A stretch of 64,000 nt of DNA from Flaveria trinervia (lineage: Eukaryota; Streptophyta; Magnoliopsida; Asterales; Asteraceae), in the NCBI GenBank assembly GCA_025506515.1, contig CM046447.1:88663498-88727497 (forward strand), in the 5' to 3' direction. The notes below the pieces were generated by a model. That model did not search any database, was not told the DNA's origin, and saw nothing but the letters and a program-made list of their open reading frames with translations. Shown in pieces: positions 1-11,110 of this stretch. Each line of letters starts with the position of its first letter. Within the stretch, counting starts at the first letter, position 1. Position numbers and translations under genes: made by a program.

Positions 1-677
1 AGGTGACGGTTTATGGTGATCGCGTCACGACGATCCCGAAGGTGATTTCAATGGCGGTGGTGAGAAAGTGCATGAGACGCGGATGTATTGCCTACTTGGC
101 ACATAAAAGATGTGGATGCGTCGGTACCGCAATTATTCGAAGTACCAGTGGTGTGCGACTTTCCGGACTTATTCCCGGAATACTTACCCGGTGTGCCACC
201 ATATCGCGAGGTTGAGTTCCAAATTGACTTGATACCCGGTTCTCAACCCGTTGCCAAAGCACCGTATCGGTTGGCTCCGACTGAGATGAAAGAGTTAATG
301 GAGCAGTTGCAAGAACTGCTGGATAAGGGGTTCATTAGACCGAGTATCTCTCCTCGGGGTGCTTCGGTCCTGTCTGTGAAGAAGAAAGACTGTAGTATGA
401 GGATGTGCATTGACTACCGAGAGCTGAACAAGTTGACGGTAAAGAACCGATACCCCCTACTAAGAATAGACGATTTGTTTGATCAGCTCCAAGGCGCTAG
501 TTGGTTTTTGAGGATTGATCTTCGATCTGGTTACCATCAGCTGAAAGTGAAGGACCAGGGTATCCCTAAAACAGCTTTTTGTACGCGCTACGGTTACTAC
601 GAGTTTCTTGTCATGTCCTTTGGTTTGATCAATGCGCCAGATGCTTTTATGGATCTGATGACCGTGTGTGTCGGCCT
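1..677 (+). pseudogene. G1 reverse transcriptase, N-terminal half (broken pol)
   Basis: Frames through 3-215 and 88-696 carry the protease-RT linker and the first RT motifs: CDFPDLFPEYLPGVPP near 150-200, KAPYRLAPTEMKEL, CIDYRELNKLTVKNRYP near 410-455 and DLRSGYHQLKVKD near 520-555. The frame is lost near 661-672, where one base appears missing compared with the equivalent G2 text, just before the catalytic FIDD block. It would have been part of a gag-pol polyprotein copying element RNA into cDNA in cytoplasmic particles. As it stands it cannot give a complete RT. Confidence 0.9.
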
Positions 678-2561
678 ATGTTGGATAAATCAGTGATTGT
701 GTTCATTGATGATATCCTGATTTATTCGAAGAGTGAGATTGAGCATGCCGGCCACATTCGGGAGGTTCTGGAGACGTTAAGAAGGGAGAAGTTGTATGCA
801 AAATTCTCCAAGTGCGCGTTTTGGTTGCATGAAGTTCAGTTCTTAGGTCATGTGGTGAATCCCGACGGGATTATTGTGGACCCGGCTAAGGTAGAGGCAG
901 TGATGCAATGGAAGTCTCCAAAGACGCCATCCGTGATTCATAGTTTCTTGGGCTTGGCGGGCTACTACAGAAGATTCATCCAAGACTTTTCCAAGATCGC
1001 TTCTCCACTGACCAAGTTGACCCGAAAGGATGTGAAGTTCGTATGGGGTCAAGCTCAAGAGAAGGCGTTCGAAGAGCTGAAGGCAAGACTGACTCAAGCT
1101 CCTGTTCTGTCATTACCCGATGGAAGTGAAGATCTAGTGGTTTATTCTGATGCTTCCTACTCGGGGTTGGGGTGTGTGTTAATGCAGAGAGGGAAGGTTA
1201 TAGCCTATGCATCTCGACAGTTAAAGGTTCATGAGGTCAATTATCCTACTCATGACTTGGAGCTAGCAGCCGTGGTCTTTGCACTAAAGATTTGGAGGCA
1301 CTATCTCTATGGGACGAAGTGCACCATATTCACCGATCATAAGAGCTTGAAGTACTTCTTCGAGCAAAAGGATCTGAACATGAGGCAGAGGAGATGGTTG
1401 GAACTTATAAAGGATTATGATTGCGAGATCCATTACCATCCGGGCAAAGCTAATATGGTGGCGGATGCCCTTAGTCGAAAGGAAAGGCCCGAACCAATTC
1501 GGGTGAAAGCTTATCAATTAATAATGACCTCCGATGTGATGAAGCAAGTTAAGGAGTTTCAAGATGAGGCATTGAAAGAAGATCATCTTAACTCGGAAAG
1601 AATGAGAGGTCTGGTTGGGGAATTGGGTGAAAACACACTCGGTGTTAGAACTCGATTCGGTCGTGTGTGGATTCCTCGTTTTGGGGATCTACGGGTGAAG
1701 ATAATGGATGAAGGCCACAAGACTCGATACTCCATTCATCCTGGTGCCACGAAAATGTACCATGACATGAAGAAGGATTATTGGTGGCCGGGTATGAAGC
1801 GTGACATGGTGGAGTATGTGAGTAAGTGCCTTACTTGCTTACAGGTGAAGGCAGAGCATCAAAAGCCGTATGGGAAGATACAACCTTTGGATATACCGGA
1901 ATGGAAATGGGAGCACATCACCATGGACTTCATTACGAAGCTGCCACGTACTCCGAAAGGGTACGATGCCATATGGGTGATAGTTGATCGTCTGACGAAG
2001 AGCGCTCATTTTCTACCGATCCACGAGACGTATTCATCTGAGATGTTGGCTGATCTGTTCATCAAGGAAATTGTAGCTCGTCATGGTGTGCCGGTGTCTA
2101 TTGTGTCTGATCGTGACACTCAGTTTACATCTAAGTTTTGGAAGAAATTCCACGACGCTATGGGGACGAGGTTACATATTAGCATGGCTTATCATCCCCA
2201 AACCGATGGTCAGTCAGAAAGAACCATTCAGACATTGGAAGACATGCTGCGGGCATGTGTGATCGATTTTGGTGGGAGTTGGGAAGACCACTTACCGTTA
2301 GCCGAATTCTCATACAACAACAGCTATCATGCCAGCATTGGTATGCCACCATATGAGATGCTATACGGTAGGAGATGCAGAACACCCGTTTGTTGGGGTG
2401 ATATTGGTCAGAAGGAATTGGGGAGCGTCGAGGTAATCGAGGCTACGACAGAGAAGTTTGAAAAGATTAAAGCCTTCATGAAGGCAGCCAAAGATAGACA
2501 GTCGTATGCCGATAAGCGACGTAGGCCAATTGAGTTCCAGGTGGGTGACGGGTTATGTTGA
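664..2561 (+). pseudogene. G1 RT C-terminal half, RNase H and integrase (broken pol)
   Basis: A long open frame continues pol after the frameshift. It starts with the RT catalytic segment VIVFIDDILIYSK (about 693-732). RNase H follows, with VVYSDASYSG near 1140, FTDHKSLKYFF near 1330 and ADALSRKE near 1460. The integrase zinc-binding HHCC segment is near 1735-1860 (HPG, WWPGMK, CLTC). The DDE core shows MDFITKLP near 1925, VSDRDTQFTS near 2105 and QSERTIQTLEDM near 2210, so both Asp and the Glu are present. The frame ends early at 2561 through a one-base loss near 2549. Apart from the two edge frameshifts it is strikingly open, which suggests a fairly young copy. Confidence 0.92.
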
Positions 2562-2962
2562 AGGTCTCACCTTGGAAGGGTATTATCAGATTCAGAAAGC
2601 GGGGCAAGTTGAGCCCAAGATATATAGGCCCTTTCCGAATCATTGCTCGAGTAGAGGAGGTGGCCTATAGATTGGAGTTGCCAGATGAGTTAAATGGGAT
2701 TCACCTGACATTCCATGTATCTCATCTGAGAAAGTGTATAGCTGATGAAGACATGATTGTTCCACTGGAGGACATTGAAATAGATGAAAGGCTCAATTAT
2801 GTGATGCAACCAGTGGCAATCATCGACCGAAAGGAGAAAAGGCTAAGGAATAAATTGGTTCCTCTTGTGCGTGTACAGTGGAAGCACAGGAAGGGATCCG
2901 AGTCAACGTGGGAGACTGAAGAAGAAATGAGACAACATTATCCACGTTTGTTTGATGAATAA
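2550..2962 (+). pseudogene. G1 integrase C-terminus with chromodomain-like region
   Basis: After the second frameshift the frame resumes with LKVSPWKGIIRFRKRGKLSP and YIGPFRII (the GPY/F module). It ends in a chromodomain-like segment containing VRVQWKHRKGSESTWETEEE before the stop at 2962. In chromoviruses this tail is thought to steer integration to particular chromatin. The start at 2555 is only the first Met after the frameshift, not a real start. The same region closes G2 (22916-23403) and G3 (20431-21000, minus). Confidence 0.88.
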
Positions 2963-2987
2963 CAGGTTTCGGGGACGAAACCTATTT

Positions 2988-3001
2988 AAGGGGGGTGGAC
3001 T
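2988..3001 (+). other. G1 polypurine tract
   Basis: The text AAGGGGGGTGGACT lies directly before the 3' LTR start TGTAACACCC at 3002 and after the pol stop. Plus-strand DNA priming normally starts at such a tract. The identical tract precedes the G2 3' LTR at 23429-23442. Confidence 0.85.
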
Positions 3002-3687
3002 TGTAACACCCGAATATTTACTATTTTGAAGCCGGTGGCGAAAGAAAAGAAAATAAAGTCCAAAAGTCGAGGGACCAAACTCGCCAACGAAGAAAAGTTG
3101 GGAAAATGTGGTGATATATGTAGGGAGAGGGCAGCCCACTCTCCCCACACCCACATTTCAGCTTATAAAGGGAAGAAGAGAGAAAGAAGAGGAAAAAAAG
3201 AGGAAAAAGTGCCGGTTCGGGTCGGTTCGGGTCGCCAAAATCGTCGTGAAGCAAGCCGAATCGAAGCTCTTGTCATTGTGCTCGTTTATGTGAGTTCTAG
3301 GACCCTTCTTTTACTTGTTTTCAAACGATTTTGGGGCTGGAATACATCTGAAAACCCTTTTTCGCGTTTTTGGGTGAAAACCCGTATGTATGCGTGTATG
3401 TATGCGTAGGACCCGTTTGGGGCTTGATTTCTTGCTTGATCGTACTTGAATAATGTTATGGTATGCATCCCTAAGGTTAGGATGGTCGATTTAGGCTTAA
3501 AATGGGTTTAGATGAGTTTGGAGGCCGAAAACCCTTGGCTGCAGTCGGGTTGAACTGCATTCTGCATCAGTTAGGGCTAGGCGACCGACTGGAGGCCGAA
3601 TGGAGGCCATACGGCCGATTAGGGTGCGATTGGGGTTCATTCGCACGACTGGAGGGCCAGTCGCATGGGGGTCATGCGACTGAAGGT
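3002..3687 (+). repeat. G1 3' LTR, truncated
   Basis: It begins TGTAACACCC and carries a TATA-like box (GCTTATAAAGG) near 3160-3172. Homology with the solo LTR 5415-7295 is nearly identical from 3002 to 3687, with roughly a dozen visible differences. It then breaks off inside the CpG-rich inverted-repeat array. The remaining 1.2 kb expected for this LTR is absent from the following DNA. Confidence 0.88.
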
Positions 3688-3905
3688 ACTAACCACATCA
3701 ATGTTCTATGTGTCTTGGGCATAAATGTTCTATGTGTCTTGGGCATAAAGAATCCAATAGTAACGAGCTTGTAATCGTTAGGTTTTATCAATGAAACCAT
3801 TTTATTATAGTTCGTGTTATTGGTTGTCTCTTGGTTTTGGTTTTGTTTCCTTCCGTCAAGAACACGCTCGGATGTCTACCGATCCAGCCGTCTCCACATC
3901 TAGTA
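3688..3905 (+). repeat. LTR 3'-end fragment, same family as 62306-62903
   Basis: From about 3760 to 3900 this text matches the reverse complement of about 62310-62450. The match includes the runs TAGGTTTTATCAATGA and AAGAACACGCTCGGATGTC and the end CCGATCCAGCCG. Together the copies point to the U5 end of an LTR family, here in plus orientation. The join to G1 at 3687/3688 shows no target-site duplication, so a deletion or rearrangement is likely. Confidence 0.75.
3700..3747 (+). repeat. 24-bp perfect tandem duplication
   Basis: The unit AATGTTCTATGTGTCTTGGG plus CATA occurs twice back to back. It probably arose by slippage or template switching near the junction at 3688. Confidence 0.9.
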
Positions 3906-5163
3906 TACTAAGCCTAATGAGGAGGACTCAATCTTCTAGGTTTGTCTGATAAAAACCTCACTTTGAAATCAAATTGCAAGAAATGTGGGGGAGGGGTCAT
4001 TTTAGAAACAACCCTTTAGGGTATGTAGAAATGATTTTGTGAAAAGTTTTCTCAAACTTATTTAGAAAGGGAGAATCTTTTATTACCCTATATGGATATT
4101 ATTCAATAACACTTAAATGTGGGGGTCTCTCAAACCTATTTAGAAAAGGAGAACCTTTCATCACCCCATATGGATGTTATCCAATAACACTTAAATATGG
4201 GGGTTTCTTGCATTTGAAAATAAAATGTTAGCAATATGGATTTTGACAATCCAAAGATATTGCAAACACATGATCTAGTGTAGTACACAAAGGTCATAAG
4301 AAGTCTATGATAGACTTAAATTTTAATTGGTTAGATTTAGAATCTTGATAGATGTCTACTACTAAAGACATAAAAGAGATGTGTTCGTCTTGAAATAAGA
4401 ATTGTATTTTTCAAATACAATTAGAAGTTTCACAAAAGACATTATTAACTTACGAGTTAAGAGCACATAACTTATCTCGATTGAAGTTATCTATATCGAC
4501 TTGACAAAGTAATAGATAATACATTTGGATCGAAACAACCAGTGGGTTGAAACAAGACGAGATAGAGAGGAATTGGACTAAAGCCCGTAGGAAAAGGGGA
4601 ATATGAGGGAAACCTAACCTAGCTGACTGGAGATCTCAAGGTCTAGGTTCAATAGGACAACTTAATCATATGACCAACGGAGTCACTACAGGGGAGTACC
4701 TTAAAACGAAAAAGGAGTGACAAATAGTCCATTCACTCTGGGAGTACCCCGAACCAGTGACCAAAGGAAGGTTAACCATATTCATGTTAGATGATTATGG
4801 GAATCAATATAACGTAATGCTTTTAATGATTCATGGAATCACCTATGTTAGAGAGAAGTGGGGTCGCTTTGAATGGATTTGTGGGGTGGCGTAAATCCTA
4901 GAGCTCTCGCAGAACCACGATAGTGATCCATGACCATAACGGACACGACAATGAGGGGATGTGCCCGACTAGGGAGAGTCTTGTGTGAATGTATATTGTC
5001 GTCTACACCAAACGGGGTCTGTTCAAAGACATTGCGTCTACACACCACCGGTAGGCTAAATATGCTTCGCAAAGGAAGGTTCAATGGGAACACCAACCTA
5101 TCCTGCAAGACTCAACTATCGAGTTTTCATAGGGAATTTTATGTGTTTTGATCGATTTCCATT
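3906..5163. other. Non-coding region, probably internal part of a gag-less LTR element
   Basis: No convincing protein is seen in six frames. The stretch ends in a polypurine-like motif and an LTR-like start at 5164-5176, so it may be the internal region of a degenerate or non-autonomous LTR element. It contains a 78-bp tandem duplication (4051-4206). Confidence 0.45.
4051..4206 (+). repeat. 78-bp tandem duplication
   Basis: Two units (4051-4128 and 4129-4206), each starting CTCAAAC(T/C)TATTTAGAAA and each ending in a short G-rich tract (TGGGGGT), differ at about ten positions. The G-rich ends resemble repeated polypurine tracts. Confidence 0.85.
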
Positions 5164-5175
5164 CATGTGGGGGAT
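5164..5175 (+). other. Candidate polypurine tract
   Basis: ATGTGGGGGATT directly precedes TGTTGGAATTTT at 5176, the usual arrangement of a copia-type PPT and 3' LTR start. Confidence 0.6.
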
Positions 5176-5409
5176 TGTTGGAATTTTGGACACAAAATAA
5201 TTATATTTATATGTTTTTTATTAATAGTTATTTATTTATTGGTTTAAGTTCTATTTTTGTAATGAACTAACCGTGTCCAAACTGAAGCTATGATGAATTA
5301 TATATCGATGCTCGAAGTTGAGTGGTCGAAATGAAGAAAGTAAAACTTGGGTGGTTATTGTAGGAAATTTTGTAATTTCTTGTATAATGCTGATAAATCC
5401 ATGTTTTGA

Positions 5410-5414
5410 TTAAC
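5410..5414. repeat. Left target-site duplication of solo LTR (TTAAC)
   Basis: TTAAC lies directly before the LTR start at 5415 and again at 7296-7300 directly after its end. Confidence 0.93.
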
Positions 5415-7295
5415 TGTAACACCCGAATATTTACTATTTTGAAGCCGGTGGCGAAAGAAAAGAAAATAAAGTCCAAAAGTCGAGGGACCAACTCGCCAAC
5501 GAAGAAAAGTTGGGAAAATGTGGTGATATATGTAGGGAGAGGGCAGCCCACTCTCCCCACACCCACATTTCAGCTTATAAAGGAAGAAGAGAGAAAGAAG
5601 AGGAAAAAAAGAGAAAAAAGTGCCGGTTCGGGTCGGTTCGGGTCGCCAAAATCGTCGTGAAGCAAGCCGAATCGAAGCTCTTGTCATTGTGCTTGTTTAT
5701 GTGAGTTCTAGGACCCCTCTTTTACTTTTTTTCAAACGATTTTGGGGCTGGAATACATCTGAAAACCCTTTTTCACGTTTTTGGGTGAAAACCCGTATGT
5801 ATGCGTGTATGTATGCGTAGGACCCGTTTGGGGCTTGATTTCTTGCTTGATCGTGCTTGAATAATGTTATGGAATGCATCCCTAAGGTTTAGGATGGTCG
5901 ATTAGGCTTAAAATGGGTTTAGATGAGTTTGGAGGCCGAAAACCCTCGGCTGCAGTCGGGTTGAACTGCATTCTGCATCAGTTAGGGCTAGGCGACCGAC
6001 TGGAGGCCGAATGGAGGCCATACGGCCGATTAGGGTGCGATTGGGGTTCATTCGCACGACTGGAGGGCCAATCGCATGGGGGTCATGCGACTGAAGGTCC
6101 ATTCGCACGACTGGAGGTCCAGTCTCATAGGTGTTCATCCGCATTGTCCATTCGCACGACTGGATGTTCATTCGCATAGGTGTTCATCCGTATTAGTTCA
6201 TTCGCATAATGTTCAGTCGCATGGAGGCCATGCGACTGAGGGGTGTCCATACGTCCGAATAGGGCTGTTGAACCCGAGGAAGGTGTAGATTGACTTCTGA
6301 CTTTCGGGGAAAAGTGCAGATGTAAGTTTTGATGTAAAGGTTCCCATAAAAGTTTTTAAGATGACGATCGAGGTCTTAGAAAGCATGTTGGGCATGATGA
6401 TGATGGTGATGTTGTATGTTATGTATGTATGATGTTGTCCTGTACGATGTGATGTTGATGCATGTTAATGTTCCTTAGTGTGATGTATAATATCTTTCTT
6501 GTGGCTTTACCTGTTATGATGAATGAACGAAGTATTATGTAACGTAAAGTGAAAGATAAAGAAAGAGGAACATGATGAATGAATGCATGTATTAATGAAC
6601 GAATGAAACGTCTTGCACACATCGGATAACAGGTCCTTCTTGGTGATTGACCCTGAATGTAGAACCTCTACCGCTCACCACTAGTACTGTGGTATACGTT
6701 TAGCTGTTCATTTGTTGACTTCGGCCCAGTAGCTAAGACTGATGGTTACTCCTAGTACCGTGGCATACGTTTAGCTGTTCATTTGTTGACTTCGGCCCGG
6801 TAGCTACGACTAACCGGGGTGTAGCACATGGTATTGGTATGGATGATGTCCGATGCGCAAGTAAGGTAATGAAAGAACGAATGAACGAATGAAGAAGATA
6901 ATACTGATGTTATCTATGTGTACGTACGATGTGTGATCATGTAAAAGTAACGAACGGTTTTATATGAAAGTAAAGTATGTTGTATTTATAAAACTAGAAC
7001 TCACTCAGCAACGCTGACTTTGATGTGTTTCCAGTTGGCAGGTAATGGTTGCTGAGGATGGCACGGGCGACTACTCAGCTCTTTTGGGATGGCATTCTTT
7101 TGATTAATGTTTTTGCATTGTAATGCGAACAAACTATTTTTTTTGTAATGAATGTTGTATTAGTTTGCAAAAGCATTTACATGGAATGAAAGTTTGTTTT
7201 AGTTTTCCGCTGCGATTTGTTAAATACAAATGTAATTATATGTTTTATGTGCGATGAGAACCCAGCTGTAAGCGTCCCGGGAACGAGGCCTTACA
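5415..7295 (+). mobile_element. Solo Ty3/gypsy LTR, intact ends
   Basis: An 1881-bp LTR starts TGTAACACCC and ends GGGAACGAGGCCTTACA, with perfect 5-bp TSDs (TTAAC) on both sides. It belongs to the G1 subfamily. It has a TATA-like GCTTATAAAGG near 5574, the CpG-rich inverted-repeat array at about 6000-6245 and a CTCACTCAGCAACGCTGACTT motif near 7001 that is shared with the G2 LTRs. Flanking duplications with no internal region are the mark of LTR-LTR recombination. Short ORFs inside are not genes. Confidence 0.93.
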
Positions 7296-7300
7296 TTAAC
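7296..7300. repeat. Right target-site duplication of solo LTR (TTAAC)
   Basis: It matches 5410-5414 exactly. Confidence 0.93.
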
Positions 7301-8015
7301 ATGGATGTTTTATGTTGACCAAGTCTTTTAATAAATATTATGAATGTCTATTATAGATCATAATTTTTATTAAATTGGTATTAAACTTGTCATGAATAAA
7401 ATGAGAGTTTTAATTTGGTCATATAAAACATTTCATAAATCAAATGAGAGTTTTGGTTGTGAATTAAAAACTCACATTAATATGAACTTATTAGCATGAG
7501 TATATAAACAAACTCATGATGATGAGAAGAGAAGAAGAAGAAATCTATCCTCTTTAGTATCCAAGTTATATAGAAATTTAGAGAGCAACACTCTCTAAAT
7601 TGTTTTTCTTATACCATCATTTTTAATCTTGTTCCATATAACTTCATAACACATATTCTTTACCCGGTGATCTCTTGGGCCGAGACACTTTCCGGCAGTA
7701 CATACTGCTTTGGCTGTTGTACCCTGAGAAACAGACGCGTTGTCTTGAGTAGAGACGCGAAATCTGTTTTAAGGGACTCGTGTCTAACACGATCCTCAGC
7801 CACAAGCTTTAATCTTTTGTTTGTTATTTGTTCTAGTCAAGAGGTATACTTGAAGACTCGAACGTGATAAAGACTCGTGTCAAAAATACTTTATGAAGAC
7901 TCGTTAGAGTATATACTAAAGACGAATGTTCGAATCAAGTTTGGTACGTAAATATTGCTTGTATTTATTTTTTCTAGTTGTATTTATAAACGGTATTGTA
8001 CTATAAAATTTCACA

Positions 8016-9666
8016 TGGCTAACGAGAGTATCGTTAGAATTAATATTTTTAATATAAAAGTGAACATATTTACTACAGTCACTTTCACCTTAGTTTGAAG
8101 GGGAAGGCCAATTCCACCAGAACACTTTGATATTTTGGTTATAAGGGGGAGCCCAATTCCATCAGGTAGAAATCGATGAGAGCATAGGAGAAGACTCGGG
8201 AAATGGGTGATGGTTGGTGGAGTAGAGATATGTGGAGTGTACAGTGAATCTTCATATATCAAGAATCATTGTAGCTTTACAAACCTATTTGTATTTTAAG
8301 AATTGTTTTGAAGATGCTGGAGGAGTTAAATAAGACATAACTTTACTTTTTTCTCAAAATTTAAAGATAAGGGTTGATATAAAAACTTCATTATGAATGC
8401 TCTAAGGATTGCAATATTGTTAAAGTCTAGTGCATATATACATGTTCTAATCAAAACAAATGATGGAGGGTGCAGTCACGATTAAAAAGCTGTTATGTGA
8501 ACCAAATTATAATAATATGCATTCTTTATAGCAAAATTGTATAATTGTCGATATCACATATAATATATGGTCTAGGTTGACAAATTGGATGTAGTTTTGC
8601 AAACTTTACTCTGTACCTGAAAAGTTTTTCAAAATAGAAATCCAAAGTAATATTAAATGTAAATAACTTTTTTAAAAGTTGTAAGATTTGAAAACCGATC
8701 GATCATAATATTATTATTGTATGAGTTTATTTGTTATAGGATTATCTTCATTAATTTGAATGAAAGATGAAAAATCTTTAAAGATACAAAATCTTTAAAG
8801 ATGTAAAACCTTGGTTCATGTTGAGGGAAATTTGAGAAACAGGATGTGTTCACAGAATGATGGCATATATTGTTTCTTTACAACGTACTTGGTGGATCGA
8901 TTAATTATACGCAAGCATATATATACTTGATTGTTTTTGGTTTTTAATTTTACTAGAAATTAAACCCTATGTGACGTGTTTGTGAATTTACTTACTAGCG
9001 TTACGACAATGACATTAACTTTGTTAACTACATAGAATAAAACGTACCTATGAGGTTGGGGCGAATCGGTTTAGAAATTGACAAATATTTAGTGTATGAC
9101 GATATCGATATTTTCCGGTCAGTATCGATTTACACATGTGTTGAACACACTTGATTGCAAAATTCATACGGCACAATACTCTTACTTGTTCCACCAATTC
9201 AGCTATTGTGTTGAGTAAATAAAGTAATTCTATCTTACACACTATATGATTTCTAGGAAAAGAAAAACGAAAAAAGACAACCTAAACGAATAGAAAAGTT
9301 GACATGTGGCGCTTTGGTGGGAACCCACCGACCTTTGTTTTTAAGAGATAGTAAAGCTACATAATAGTTTATTACATTGATTATTTTATGTTAATTTGTT
9401 ACTTGGTAATTTCAGTCGACTTTAAACTAAAATTGAAATCATCAATGACGTCACCTTACAAATAGTCTTCGTAGCAGTACAACACCATATAAAATCATAT
9501 GAAGTGAGTTTTTTAAATGACCCGTCATGTTCTGACTCAAAAACAATTTGACGACCCGATGGTAAAAATGCCTCCATATAAACCAATCTAAACTGAAATT
9601 TTAAGCTATGTTAGACAATCTTAGAATACTTATGTACATGGTTGTATTTGTCTTATTATTTGAGAT
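8016..9666. other. AT-rich intergenic DNA, nothing recognised
   Basis: No protein family, RNA gene or clear repeat was recognised. A weak near-duplicate occurs at 8097-8165: a G-rich tract followed by CCAATTCCA(C/T)CAG, twice. It could be remnant polypurine sequence. Confidence 0.5.
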
Positions 9667-9750
9667 TGTAATGTGTAACTTTATCATGTATATATTTTTA
9701 TCCATCCCTTTGGGTATGTACTTCACCTTCTATCATGGTTCTTGTGTGAT
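9667..9750 (+). repeat. C1 5'-end repeat, similar to 27182-27265
   Basis: TGTAATGTGTAACTTTATCA and the following text resemble TGTAATGGTTTACTTTATCA at 27182. Both run into CACTTCACCTTCTA. The second copy directly follows the pol stop, so these are probably matching LTR pieces. Confidence 0.6.
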
Positions 9751-9795
9751 CCCGGTTCATATTTTGAGACATTCTTCACCGCCATACGCACCACC

Positions 9796-9804
9796 AAGCC
9801 GCCC
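9796..9804. repeat. Left 9-bp target-site duplication of MITE
   Basis: AAGCCGCCC is repeated exactly at 10198-10206 across the element. Confidence 0.85.
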
Positions 9805-10197
9805 AGTGTTGTAAAAATCACCGCCTAGCACAGATTAATCCCCGATTGATCGCTAATTGGTCATCCATCGATTCGATTTTAGTTAATAGCCTAGTTAGTC
9901 GGTCAAAGGTCAAAATTGGTCAAAATCGGACAAAAATCAAAGAAATTGCTCAAAACTAGTAACAATTTATCACATTTGGTCAAAATCAACCAAATTTTTT
10001 AGAAAATCAGTCAAAATTTGATAAAAATCGGTCAAATATAAAAAATTATATGTATAATTTTGAAAAATATTGTGTATATATTTATAAATTTGGAATTAAC
10101 ATATAAATTTCCAATCCGATTAATCCCTTTTAATCCCGATTAATCCCTAGTCGGTACCCCACCGCCCGACTAGCACCTAACGATTTTTACAACCATG
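9805..10197. mobile_element. Mutator-like MITE, about 393 bp
   Basis: The ends carry the inverted repeat GTTGTAAAAATC (9808-9819) and GATTTTTACAAC (10182-10193). Looser inverted similarity extends inward: CACCGCCTAGCAC and TTAATCCCCGATT on the left, ATCCCGATTAATCC and CGACTAGCACC on the right. There is no coding capacity. Perfect 9-bp direct repeats outside (AAGCCGCCC) fit the Mutator/MULE superfamily. It sits inside the gag-proximal part of C1. A few bases between TIR and TSD leave the exact element ends open. Confidence 0.82.
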
Positions 10198-10206
10198 AAG
10201 CCGCCC
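10198..10206. repeat. Right 9-bp target-site duplication of MITE
   Basis: AAGCCGCCC, identical to 9796-9804. Confidence 0.85.
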
Positions 10207-10440
10207 TCTGCATTTCGTGATCTTCTAGTTCAGGTAGAAAGCCACTAACTATTTCTTCGGACACTTCATGGAAACCCGTCTCCAATTGTTTCTTTCACTG
10301 CCCAATCATTATGGTTTCCTTCTTTTTCTCGTGGTCGAGGGGGCAGGTCATCTCATGGTGGCTTTTCGGGTGGTCTTGGTCGGGGAAGGTGGCTCCCACA
10401 CGGTCAACTTTGTCACAAGGATGGTCATTATTAGGGGTGA
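10207..10440 (+). pseudogene. C1 gag remnant with degenerate zinc knuckle
   Basis: One plus frame reads a Gly/Arg/Ser-rich stretch (RGRGG, GGFSGGLGRGRW) followed by QLCHKDGHY at about 10408-10435. This recalls the basic linker and CCHC knuckle (CQLC-K-GH) of copia gag. The first Cys is replaced and the final Cys is missing where the hAT relic begins. Gag would package element RNA; this piece is not functional. Confidence 0.65.
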
Positions 10441-11110
10441 TCATCTATTCTTTTGGAAGAATGTCTAATGTATCGTATGACATTTTTTTATACGATCAAT
10501 TGATCGTCCTTGATAATTTAGTTCATCCTTCACAATCAAAATTATTATGTGTGTGAGACAATGGATATGTATCTCCCATCACCTATAATATTTGGTAATC
10601 TGGATTTGAGAATTGATATAACTGTATCATTAGAAGAGGTATTATCCGTAGTAACTGTAAGAACATGTGCAATATCCCATTCTTTTATACACTGAAGTAT
10701 GACTCGACCGATATCCTCCCCCTTATGGCTATAAATTGGTCTGAAATTTAATATCCTTTTGTGTAAGACCCAGTCGTCATCGATAAAGTGTGTTGTGACA
10801 CAAATGTAGTCGATACGTTGGATTGATGGCTTGCTCTTTGTAAAAAAAGACTTAAGCTTCTTTTTCTTCTTTTAAAATATGTCTGCACAATCCCTTGCAA
10901 TGGTAAACCTGCTAGGACTATTAAAATTAGGACAAATTATTTCCATAAGCCTTTTAAATCACTCATGCTCTACAGTTGCGAAAGGAAGCTCGTCTAGTAT
11001 GGCCATCTCAGCTATTGTCCATCTAGTTTTTTCTCCACTGAATTTTCATATTTTTACTTTAGTACTTCCACTCACGCCATCATCATTATTCTTAAAACAT
11101 AAGTTGCTTT
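10441..11110 (-). pseudogene. hAT-family transposase fragment (RICESLEEPER-like), antisense
   Basis: Read on the minus strand, three pieces follow hAT transposase order. About 11020-10870 gives WTIAEMAILDELPF and SRFTIARDCADIF. About 10815-10565 gives VTTHFIDDDWVLHKRILNF, SHKGEDIGRVIL, TVTTDNTSSND and VISILK. About 10555-10445 gives HIIILIVKDEL followed, after a shift, by VIRYIRHSSKRID. The Asp-containing TDNTSSND block corresponds to a conserved hAT motif. Stops (near 10975 and 10882) and a frameshift make it a relic. No terminal inverted repeats or 8-bp TSD were found, and the C-terminal dimerisation region is missing. Confidence 0.82.

Larger units (their letters stand above)
1..3687 (+). 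mobile_element. Ty3/gypsy chromovirus G1, 3' portion with truncated 3' LTR
   Basis: The window opens inside this element, at the linker between protease and reverse transcriptase; the same linker occurs at 15661-15780 in G2. Reverse transcriptase, RNase H, integrase and a C-terminal chromodomain-like region follow in the order typical of Ty3/gypsy chromoviruses (Tekay/Del-like by its general look). A polypurine tract and an LTR starting TGTAACACCC come next. The LTR matches the solo LTR at 5415 for about 686 bp and then stops at 3687, where unrelated DNA begins. G1 and G2 are the same broad family, alignable through pol and in the LTR ends. Two frameshifts make it non-functional. Confidence 0.93.
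5176..8015 (+). repeat. Putative copia-type LTR, split by a solo gypsy LTR
   Basis: It starts TGTTGGAATTTT and may end AAAATTTCACA at 8015, which form imperfect terminal inverted repeats. The insert 5415-7295 divides it, leaving about 960 bp of own sequence. The left boundary is supported by the G-rich tract. The right boundary is a guess, because no second copy is in the window. Confidence 0.45.

Noticed and set aside
3502..6288. Short ORFs over the LTR arrays (3502-3774, 5913-6179, 6076-6288)
   Set aside because: They run through palindromic TCG-NN-CGA repeats that lack stops in several frames on both strands. The same text recurs in other LTRs. No protein family.
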